Assembly: GCA_007123695.1 (NCBI GenBank)
Contig: SLGN01000139.1
Coordinates: 1-5,220 of the forward strand
DNA length: 5,220 bases
Direction: 5' to 3'
Source: Verrucomicrobiales bacterium
GTDB lineage: Bacteria > Verrucomicrobiota > Verrucomicrobiia > Verrucomicrobiales > DEV007
Below are positions 1 to 5,220 of this stretch, one piece after another. Numbering within the stretch: the stretch's first letter is position 1; each line of letters starts with the position of its first letter. Both the position numbers and the translations under genes were made by a program. The notes beneath the pieces are model-generated. The model did no database searches and had not been told where the DNA came from. It saw only the letters and a list, made by a program, of their open reading frames with translations.

Positions 1-1
1 C

Positions 2-2434
2 GTCGAAATCGAGGGCGGCGGATCGCGCCTCGTCGTCGCCGAGGCCATCGTCGGCAACGCGAGCCGGCGGCTCAGCGTGAACGAGTTCCTCGTCGCCCTC
101 CAGCCCGCCGAGACCAGCGCCTGGCAGCTCCTCGCCGCCGGGGCAGCCGAGCCGACGCCCTTCACCACCGAATCCTTCGCCGCGCCCAACCGCGAGCAGA
201 AGACCTACTTCGCCGAGCTCGACACCCGGCGCCGACGTGCCGCCCTCGCCCAGCTCGCGCCCGAGATCGAGGCCCGCCACGAGCGTGCCCGCGCCTACCT
301 CGCCACCCTCGCGCCCGTCCCCCTGCCCGCCGGAGCCGAGGGCCAATCCCCCTCGCGGATCGTCGACGCCTTCCTCCTCGCCAAGATCGACCGCGTCCGG
401 GGCGAGGCCGAGCAGAACTCCGGCGAGCAAAATCCCGAGCATGCCGAAGTCGTCGCCTTGCTCGAATCCGCCTGCTACCGCTGCCACGGCGAGAAGGCCC
501 AGGGCGGCCTCAAGCTCGACAGCCGCAAGGCCGCCCTCTCCGCAGGCGAATCGGGGCTCGCCGCCGTCGTCCCCGGAAATCCCGACGAGAGCGAGCTGAT
601 CTATCGTCTCACCACCGACGACAAGGACGAGGTGATGCCGCCCAAGGGACACGGATTCACCCCCGAGCAAGTCGAGATGACCCGCCGCTGGATCGCCGAC
701 GGGGCTCCCTGGGTCTCGCGCACCGCCCTCGTCGCCGTGCCCGAAGAGGCCGAACCCCTCGCCTTCCTCCGCCGCCTCTACCTCAACACCGTCGGCGTCC
801 TGCCCTCACCCGAGGAATCCCGCGCCTTCCTCGACTTGCCCGTGGAAAGCCGCGTCGCCACCACCATCGACGCCTTGCTCGCCGACCCACGCCACGCCGA
901 CCACTGGGTCAGCTATTGGCAGGACGTCCTCGCCGAAAACCCACGGCTCATCAAGCCCGTCCTCAACAACTCCGGCCCCTTCCGCTACTGGCTGCACGAG
1001 TCCCTCCTCGACGGCAAGCCCATGGACCAGTTCGTCGCCGAGCTCGTCGGCTTCCAGGGCAGCATCCACGGCGGCGGGGCCGGCGGCTTCTCCCGTGCCG
1101 CCGAGAACGACGTGCCCATGGCCGCCAAGGCCCACATCGTCGGGGCCGCCTTCCTCGGCGTCGAGATGAAGTGCGCCCGCTGCCACGACTCACCCTACCA
1201 TTCCACCACGCAGGAGGACCTCTTCTCCCTCGCCGCCCTGCTCGAAGGCAAGTCGATCACCCTGCCGAAGACCTCCACGGTGCCGCCCGAGTTCTTCCAG
1301 CGCGAGGGCAAGGCCGACTCCATCGTCAAGGTCACCCTGCAGCCCGGCACCGCCGTCGCGCCGGTCTGGCCCTTCCCCGGTATGGTCAAGGCCGAGGCCG
1401 CCGGGGAAACGGTCGACGTCGCCTGGGAGATCGTGCGGCCGGAAAACGAGCGCTTCGCCAAAGTCATCGTCAACCGCGTCTGGAAGCGGTACTTCGGCGA
1501 AGGCTTCGTCGAGCCCGTCGACGACTGGGAAGGCAACGCCGCAAGCCACCCCGAACTGCTCGAGTGGCTCGCCCGCGAGTTCGTCAGCTCCGGCTACGAC
1601 CTGCGCCAGCTCTCGCGCATCATTCTGAACACCGAGGCCTTCCGACGCGAGGCGCGCTTCGACCGCTCCGCCACGCCCGACGAGCGCTTCTTCGCGGCCC
1701 CGCTGCGCCGGCGTTTCAGCGCCGAACAGCTCGTCGACTCGATGCTCGCCGCCTCCGGCGTGCCGAACTACAGCGAAGAGCTCACCTTCGATATCGAGGG
1801 AGTCTATCCGGCGAAGAATTTCCTGAACCTCGGCTTCCCCGACCGAGCCTGGCAGATGATCTCGACCGCGAGCGACCGCGACCGGCCCAGCCTCACCCTG
1901 CCCAACGCCGACTCCATCCTCGCTGTGATGACCGCCAACGGCTGGCGCGACGAGCGGGCCGAACCTATTTCCGAACGGCTCAACGAGCCCAACGTGATCC
2001 AGCCCGGGATGCTCGCCAACGGCCTCCTCGGCGTGTGGACGACTCGGCTTAGCGACTACAGCGAGCTGACCTCCCTCGCGATCTCTACGGAGAGCCCCGA
2101 GGCGCTGATCGACGATCTCTTCCTGCGCTACCTCACCCGCGAGCCGACCGCCGCGGAGAACACCGCCTTCCTCGAGCTGATCGGGCCCGGCTTCGCCGAC
2201 CGCCTCACCACCGCCAAGCCCGACTTCCGCAAGCTCGCCTACATCCCCGAGGTCCGCGAGGTCAGTTGGACCAACCACCTCAGCGTCGAGGCCAACGAGA
2301 TCTCCGCCGAGATTGAGTCCCGCGCCCACCAGGGCCCGCCCCCCACCGAATGGGTCAAGTCCGACTGGCGCGAGCGCATGGAGGACGCGGTGTGGGCGCT
2401 GGTGAACTCGCCTGAGATGGCCTTCGTTCCGTAA
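2..2434 (+). CDS. PSCyt1/DUF1549/DUF1553 diheme cytochrome-type protein, 5' end outside window
   Basis: This protein belongs to the cytochrome c family seen mainly in Planctomycetota and Verrucomicrobiota. Its exact reaction is unknown; the family is usually exported and often encoded near polymer-degradation or DUF1501 genes. The frame is open from base 2, so the GTG at 77, which has no ribosome binding site, is probably internal. Counting that GTG as residue 1, a helical charged stretch covers about 45-85. A DUF1549-like start ([11 protein letters not shown]) is at 95-105. The PSCyt1 module is at about 124-212, with heme motif CYRCH at 133-137 and MPPKG at 187-191, where Met187 is the likely distal ligand. 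The DUF1549 core starts at RRLYLNTVG (232-240), and a second heme motif, CARCHD, is at 366-371. DUF1553 runs from about 440 to the end, with NRVWKRYFG at 466-474 and [10 protein letters not shown] from 490. The ending [13 protein letters not shown] is typical of the family, so the 3' end is intact. Export signal and true start are not visible. Family assignment is firm; function is not. Confidence 0.93.
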   Translation, partial: VEIEGGGSRLVVAEAIVGNASRRLSVNEFLVALQPAETSAWQLLAAGAAEPTPFTTESFAAPNREQKTYFAELDTRRRRAALAQLAPEIEARHERARAYLATLAPVPLPAGAEGQSPSRIVDAFLLAKIDRVRGEAEQNSGEQNPEHAEVVALLESACYRCHGEKAQGGLKLDSRKAALSAGESGLAAVVPGNPDESELIYRLTTDDKDEVMPPKGHGFTPEQVEMTRRWIADGAPWVSRTALVAVPEEAEPLAFLRRLYLNTVGVLPSPEESRAFLDLPVESRVATTIDALLADPRHADHWVSYWQDVLAENPRLIKPVLNNSGPFRYWLHESLLDGKPMDQFVAELVGFQGSIHGGGAGGFSRAAENDVPMAAKAHIVGAAFLGVEMKCARCHDSPYHSTTQEDLFSLAALLEGKSITLPKTSTVPPEFFQREGKADSIVKVTLQPGTAVAPVWPFPGMVKAEAAGETVDVAWEIVRPENERFAKVIVNRVWKRYFGEGFVEPVDDWEGNAASHPELLEWLAREFVSSGYDLRQLSRIILNTEAFRREARFDRSATPDERFFAAPLRRRFSAEQLVDSMLAASGVPNYSEELTFDIEGVYPAKNFLNLGFPDRAWQMISTASDRDRPSLTLPNADSILAVMTANGWRDERAEPISERLNEPNVIQPGMLANGLLGVWTTRLSDYSELTSLAISTESPEALIDDLFLRYLTREPTAAENTAFLELIGPGFADRLTTAKPDFRKLAYIPEVREVSWTNHLSVEANEISAEIESRAHQGPPPTEWVKSDWRERMEDAVWALVNSPEMAFVP
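446..712 (+). other. PSCyt1 cytochrome c module inserted within the DUF1549 region
   Basis: This sub-domain spans about residues 124-212 of the left gene, counting from the GTG at 77. It contains the covalent heme motif CYRCH followed by [12 protein letters not shown], a [13 protein letters not shown] segment and the MPPKG motif that normally supplies the axial methionine. It then ends in a helix of the type seen before IADGAPW. All of these are hallmarks of the PSCyt1 (planctomycete cytochrome c) family. It lies between a DUF1549-like opening ([11 protein letters not shown], bases 359-391) and the DUF1549 core motif RRLYLNTVG (bases 770-796). In the common arrangement it would precede both. 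The boundaries are estimated by eye. Confidence 0.8.
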
Positions 2435-2509
2435 GGAGGTTGTGCGGGAAGACTGTCGGAGGCTCCCAGCGATTCGTCATCGAGAGTCCAGCACGCCGCC
2501 TTCCTCGGC
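2435..2509. other. Intergenic gap between convergent stop codons, with a weak inverted repeat
   Basis: These 75 bases separate TAA (2432-2434, plus strand) from TAG (2510-2512, minus strand). GACTGTCG at 2451-2458 can pair with CGAGAGTC at 2481-2488, giving an eight-position stem with one G-G mismatch and a 22-base loop. No T-run follows on either side, so this is a poor candidate for a rho-independent terminator. It could be a weak bidirectional structure or chance. A GGAGG directly after the TAA has no usable start codon at a normal distance. I see no gene or promoter here. Confidence 0.3.
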
Positions 2510-5220
2510 CTACCTTGATTCCCGGTCGGACCGGCTCGCGCCCCCGAAACGCTGCGCGGTCCTGACCCGCGGGAGGACTTCTCCATTCGGCCCGTAGTGG
2601 GGGAAGCCTTCGTAGAAGATGGCGGTTTCGCCCGGACCGCTGTAGCGCCGCCCCACTCGACGGAGCCATTCGTTGAAGATGACATCGTCGATAAGGAAGA
2701 ACTCCGGAACGAAAACCGGGTCGGCGGGAGCCGGAGCCGGGGCCGGAGAGGGCGCGGAACCGGGAGGAATCGTCGGGGCCGGAGGCGCCGCTCCCTGCAC
2801 AATGAGATCGAAATAAAAGGCAAAGGCGCCGGGAACCACCGGCGACGGGCCCGAGCCGAGGCCGTTGTCGTGCTGGCCCACCTGGACAAGCCCCGTTTCT
2901 CCGAGGATGAAGTTCGCGAATTCGTCGGTCCGTTGCATGGGGGAGGGATCGGAGAGACCTCCGTCAAAGGCGACCCCGTTGATTCGCGCTCCCGCGTCGA
3001 TTCGGTTGTTCGCTCTCTGCGGCAGGTAGAAACGCACTTCGTCCCCCGCAAACTGGCTCGCGGCATCGGCGATCAGAGATCCTCCGTCTGCATCCGCCGG
3101 ATTTGCCCGGCTTGCGCCGACGAGGGTCCGTCCGCTGGCAGTCGCGAAGGAATCGGCGTTGACGTGACCGATCAGCGCTGCGGAAAGGGTCAAGTCGCGA
3201 CCGACCGACACTTCGATGTCTCCACTGCGGCTCCCGCTGCCGCCGACGCCTGCGAAGGGTCCGCGGAGATCGTCGCCGTGACCGATCTGGGCGTACGCGC
3301 CGCCCGTCGGCGAGCCCCCGGCAAGCAAGAGGTCGCGACCGGCGGCGACGGCGATCGCGCCGGAGAGAGCGGCGGAGCCGGAGGCACCACCGTGCCCGAT
3401 CTGGACGTAGGAGAGAGCGGAACCGCCGACCAGTTCGATGTCGCCGCCGAAATCGACGCCAATGTCGCCGCCGAAGGCAGCGCCGCCGGAGAAGGGACCT
3501 CCATGGCCGACAAAGACGGCGGCTTGGATGCCATCCCCGCCGCGAAGCGCGAGCGCGCCGCCCCCCGAGAGCGAGATGGTCTCGTCCGCCACCAAGCCTA
3601 CGTAGCCCTGCCCGCCATGGCCGACCTGCGCCGTCGCGAAGAGGCCCGCCCCGCCTTGGAGGATGGCGTCGCCGTCGAGCAAAGCGACATCAATCGCGCC
3701 GACGACCGTCGCGCTGCCGTTGCGGCCGCCGTGGCCGATTTGGGCACCGGAGCCGACCGAGCCTGCGGCACCTCCGAAAATCCCGAGGGAAGCTGCCGCC
3801 AAGGAGATCGCACCCGCGACGCTCCCGGCGACGCCCTCGTTGCCGTGCCCGATCTGGGCCATGGCGGCGCTGCCCACGCCCCCGCGCAGGGAGACCTCGC
3901 CGCCCCCGCCGAGCGGCGCTCCGCTGAAAGGATCGACGTTCACGAAAATCTCGCCGTCGATCGCGCCCGAGGACGCGTCCCCGCCGTGCCCGACGCGTGC
4001 GTAGCTGCGGTCGCCGCCGCCCTCGAGGACGAGTCCGTCGGCGGAGTAAAGGGCGAGGATCTCGCCGCCGAGCCCCAAGCTGCCCGCATGGCCGCCGCCA
4101 TGGCCGAACTGGGCGTAGGCGTCGGCAGTGCCGCTGCCGGTCAGCTCGCTGGGCCCGTCGAACCAGCCGGCGAGGTTTCCGGAAGCCCTGCCGACGCCGC
4201 CGAAGCTGCCATGGCCGACGCGGGCGAAGGCGCCGCCTGCCCCGTTGCCGCCGCGGAGCACCAGAGCGCCACCTCCCTCCGGCAGGAGATTGATGGGATC
4301 GAGGTTGAGAAAGATGTCACCGGAGAAGTCGCCGTTGCTGCCGTGGCCTCCGTGACCGACGAGGGCGAAGGTCCGCTCGCCGGTGCCGCCTTCGGCGGTG
4401 ACCCCGGTCGCGCCCGCCACCCTCACGAGGCCCGAGTGGTCGCCGTGGGCGAGCCGTCCTCCATGCCCGATCATTGCGTTGGCGTCTTCGGCGCTGCCGC
4501 CGAGCACGGCCACGCCTCCACCCGCGCTTCGCACAGTGAGGCTCCCGAAGTTGTTGCCGCCGTTCTCTTGGTGGCCTCCGTGGCCGATCTGGGCGAAGGA
4601 GCGGTCGCGGTCCCCGCCGAAGACGCGGATGTCGCCGTTCGCGAGCACGCCGATCTCGCCGCTGTGGGCTCCGTCGCTTTGCAGGCCACCGTGCCCGATG
4701 GCGGCGTCGGCCTGGTTGCTGGCCCCGGCGAGGACATCGACGCCGCCGAGCGAAACGACCGAGACGTCGCCGCGGAGGTCGCCGGACGTCGATTGCCCGC
4801 CGTGCCCGATGCGGGCGTAGGCCTGGGGCGCCGCGTTGTCGGTCGGACTGCCTGCGAGGGTCGCCCGGACGGAGACGTCGCCGCCTGCCTCGACCCGGAC
4901 CGAGGAGCCAGCCGAGGTTCCTCCGAGAGGACCATTGAGATTCGCGGAATGCCCCCCGTGTCCGATTTGGGCGTAGGTGCGGTCGGTGGCGCCGCCGAGA
5001 AGCGAAACGCCGCCCTGCGTCGCGACGACCGAAACGGCGCCCGCGAGGTCGCCCACGCTCAAACGCCCTCCGTGGCCGATCATGGCGTAGGCATCGGCGG
5101 CCGATCCGCCCAGCAAACTGACCCCGCCCTGCAGCGAGATGCGGATGTCGCTCGAGCCATTCCCCCCGATCACGCCGCTGTGCTGCATGCCGCCGTGGCC
5201 GATCTGGGCGAAGCTGTTGC
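2510..5220 (-). CDS. Giant IGHGG-repeat, filamentous-haemagglutinin-like surface/secreted protein, 5' end outside window
   Basis: This is the C-terminal portion of a very large glycine-rich repeat protein, probably an exported adhesin or surface fibre; no enzymatic domain is visible. The frame stays open past the ATG at 5186-5188: upstream codons read NSFAQIGHGG, the end of another repeat, so that ATG is internal. Numbering from it, residues 1-677 are seventeen tandem units of 37-52 residues, each ending in [AV]x[IVF]GHG[GSND] or, in the last, IGHVN. A typical unit reads SGDIxVxxxGDVxLxGG, then a short variable stretch, then YAQIGHGG. Alternating small and hydrophobic strands with glycine turns fit a parallel beta-helix like FHA-type two-partner-secretion exoproteins. 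Residues 678-892 are a unique region with a Pro/Ala/Ser linker at about 799-824 and an Arg-rich tail. There is no beta-barrel, PEP-CTERM or LPXTG signal, which favours a TpsA-like exoprotein over an autotransporter. The N-terminal secretion domain and promoter lie outside the window. Adhesin function is inferred from repeat architecture only. Confidence 0.92.
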   Translation of the reverse strand, partial: NSFAQIGHGGMQHSGVIGGNGSSDIRISLQGGVSLLGGSAADAYAMIGHGGRLSVGDLAGAVSVVATQGGVSLLGGATDRTYAQIGHGGHSANLNGPLGGTSAGSSVRVEAGGDVSVRATLAGSPTDNAAPQAYARIGHGGQSTSGDLRGDVSVVSLGGVDVLAGASNQADAAIGHGGLQSDGAHSGEIGVLANGDIRVFGGDRDRSFAQIGHGGHQENGGNNFGSLTVRSAGGGVAVLGGSAEDANAMIGHGGRLAHGDHSGLVRVAGATGVTAEGGTGERTFALVGHGGHGSNGDFSGDIFLNLDPINLLPEGGGALVLRGGNGAGGAFARVGHGSFGGVGRASGNLAGWFDGPSELTGSGTADAYAQFGHGGGHAGSLGLGGEILALYSADGLVLEGGGDRSYARVGHGGDASSGAIDGEIFVNVDPFSGAPLGGGGEVSLRGGVGSAAMAQIGHGNEGVAGSVAGAISLAAASLGIFGGAAGSVGSGAQIGHGGRNGSATVVGAIDVALLDGDAILQGGAGLFATAQVGHGGQGYVGLVADETISLSGGGALALRGGDGIQAAVFVGHGGPFSGGAAFGGDIGVDFGGDIELVGGSALSYVQIGHGGASGSAALSGAIAVAAGRDLLLAGGSPTGGAYAQIGHGDDLRGPFAGVGGSGSRSGDIEVSVGRDLTLSAALIGHVNADSFATASGRTLVGASRANPADADGGSLIADAASQFAGDEVRFYLPQRANNRIDAGARINGVAFDGGLSDPSPMQRTDEFANFILGETGLVQVGQHDNGLGSGPSPVVPGAFAFYFDLIVQGAAPPAPTIPPGSAPSPAPAPAPADPVFVPEFFLIDDVIFNEWLRRVGRRYSGPGETAIFYEGFPHYGPNGEVLPRVRTAQRFGGASRSDRESR
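2513..3157 (-). other. Unique C-terminal module (215 residues) of the repeat protein
   Basis: The repeats stop at residue 677 and a non-repeated region follows. First comes a segment containing LIADAASQFAGDEVRFYLP, RANNRIDAGARINGVAFDGG and DPSPMQRTDEFANFILGE, ending in AFAFYFDLIVQGA. Its mix of short strands looks like a compact beta-rich domain. A Pro/Ala/Ser-rich linker follows (about residues 799-824, bases 2717-2794). Last comes a tail of about 68 residues starting VFVPEFFLIDDVIFNEWLRR and ending in an Arg/Ser-rich stretch. I do not recognise a named domain. No hydrophobic membrane anchor plus basic end, no barrel and no sorting motif is present. It could be a capping domain or a surface-binding tail. 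Confidence 0.7.
3158..3838 (-). repeat. C-terminal-side divergent IGHGG units 12-17
   Basis: These six units keep a near-constant length (38, 38, 38, 37, 38, 38 residues) and the GHGG ending, but lose the subtype signatures seen in units 0-11, such as the [DE]R[TS][YF]A and ADA-type endings. They are richer in Ala and Gly. Units 16 and 17 share a GRDLxL strand. Unit 17 ends IGHVN instead of IGHGG and leads straight into the non-repeat region, so it may act as the cap of the repeat stack. Confidence 0.7.
4094..4684 (-). repeat. Five-unit super-repeat, copy 2
   Basis: Units 5-9 repeat the subtype order of units 0-4. Unit 5 ends DRSFAQIGHGG, followed by HQEN. Unit 6 ends SAEDANAMIGHGG, followed by RL. 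Unit 7 ends ERTFALVGHGG, followed by HGSN. Unit 8 is long (47 residues) and ends AFARVGHGS. Unit 9 ends TADAYAQFGHGG. The block is 591 bp. The next units, 10 (DRSYARVGHGG) and 11 (long, 47 residues), look like the start of a third, shortened copy. The correspondence was judged by eye from motif ends and unit lengths. Confidence 0.65.
4685..5220 (-). repeat. Five-unit super-repeat, copy 1 (partly outside window)
   Basis: The end of unit 0 and all of units 1-4 form one copy of a higher-order pattern of unit subtypes. Unit 0 ends SFAQIGHGG. Unit 1 ends SAADAYAMIGHGG and is followed by RL. Unit 2 ends DRTYAQIGHGG and is followed by HSAN. Unit 3 is long (52 residues) and ends AYARIGHGG. Unit 4 ends QADAAIGHGG. 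The same order recurs in the next five units. The 21 bases at 5193-5213 match 4578-4598 exactly, an offset of 615 bp or 205 codons. Confidence 0.65.

Larger units (their letters stand above)
3158..5220 (-). repeat. Tandem array of about 38-codon IGHGG units
   Basis: Seventeen complete units plus the end of one more lie head to tail in the coding frame. From the right their lengths in residues are 41, 38, 52, 37, 37, 39, 37, 47, 37, 38, 47, 38, 38, 38, 37, 38, 38. Boundaries, placed after each GHGG-like motif, fall at 5066, 4952, 4796, 4685, 4574, 4457, 4346, 4205, 4094, 3980, 3839, 3725, 3611, 3497, 3386, 3272 and 3158. The motif end is the best conserved part. The remaining codons have diverged widely, and the glycine and glutamine codons of the motif vary synonymously between units. 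This points to old duplications kept by selection on protein rather than recent copying. Every unit is a whole number of codons, so gain or loss of units would keep the frame. Confidence 0.93.

Noticed and set aside
77..79. GTG at 77 as the start codon of the left gene
   Set aside because: The same frame is open back to base 2 with coding-like residues ([19 protein letters not shown]), there is no ribosome binding site before the GTG, and no export signal follows it. The gene most likely starts outside the window.
916..2329. Long open frames of 378 codons (plus strand) and 379 codons (minus strand) inside the DUF1553 gene
   Set aside because: Both have skewed compositions (Arg/Pro-rich, Gly/Val/Asp-rich) and no motif, while the main frame carries diagnostic family motifs throughout.
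2435..2580. Small gene after the TAA, using GGAGG and the GTG at 2442
   Set aside because: Spacing between GGAGG and GTG is only two bases, and the frame of about 50 codons runs into the convergent gene without any recognisable content.
2239..3066. 275-codon minus-strand open frame spanning the ends of both genes
   Set aside because: It is rich in Arg, Ser and Pro with no recognisable motif and overlaps two well-supported genes in other frames. This is expected in GC-rich DNA.
2510..3157. Autotransporter beta-barrel or PEP-CTERM anchor at the C-terminus of the repeat protein
   Set aside because: There is no series of amphipathic strands ending in an aromatic residue, and no hydrophobic helix followed by a basic end. 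The protein ends in a hydrophilic Arg/Ser-rich stretch.
3663..4820. Long plus-strand open frames opposite the repeat array
   Set aside because: They are Pro/Arg/Ala-rich mirror translations of the repeats. Low stop-codon frequency in GC-rich repeats explains them.
5186..5188. ATG at 5186-5188 (minus strand) as the start of the repeat protein
   Set aside because: Upstream codons encode NSFAQIGHGG, the end of another repeat unit, so the frame continues beyond the window and this Met is internal.
3158..5220. CRISPR array or DNA-level tandem repeat
   Set aside because: The period is about 114 bases, the repeats are in frame and vary synonymously, and the spacers encode protein strands. The repetition is at the protein level.

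Overview
The window is a GC-rich bacterial segment holding the 3' parts of two large convergent genes, both cut by the window edges. I see no RNA gene, insertion sequence, CRISPR array or complete small gene. The left gene belongs to the PSCyt1/DUF1549/DUF1553 cytochrome c family. This family is strongly expanded in Planctomycetota, Verrucomicrobiota and relatives, so the DNA very probably comes from that superphylum. The right gene encodes a very large glycine-rich repeat protein of the filamentous-haemagglutinin type. Together with the base composition, this makes a Verrucomicrobiota genome (Opitutae-like) my best guess; that last step is inference.

Positions 1-2434 (+): one open frame, already open at the left edge, encodes a probably exported diheme protein. 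It carries a PSCyt1 cytochrome module (CYRCH, then MPPKG), a DUF1549 region with a second heme motif (CARCH), and a C-terminal DUF1553 domain ending at TAA 2432-2434. The PSCyt1 module appears to sit inside the DUF1549 region rather than in front of it.

Positions 2435-2509: a 75-base gap between the two convergent stop codons. It holds one imperfect inverted repeat and no clear intrinsic terminator.

Positions 2510-5220 (-): the C-terminal 900 or so residues of a giant repeat protein. From the right edge leftwards there are seventeen complete repeat units plus the tail of an eighteenth. Most are 37-39 residues, a few 41-52, and each ends in an IGHGG-like motif. They are followed by a unique 215-residue C-terminal part with a Pro/Ala/Ser linker. 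The first units are ordered into a higher-order pattern that repeats every five units (591-615 bp). The unit pattern suggests a parallel beta-helix, as in two-partner-secretion exoproteins. No autotransporter barrel, PEP-CTERM, LPXTG or other anchor is visible at the C-terminus, and the N-terminus that would show the secretion domain lies outside the window.

The two genes face each other, so they do not share an operon, and nothing links their functions beyond both probably acting outside the cytoplasm. The most interesting content is the IGHGG repeat array: its five-unit super-periodicity, its regular line of histidines and its unrecognised C-terminal module.
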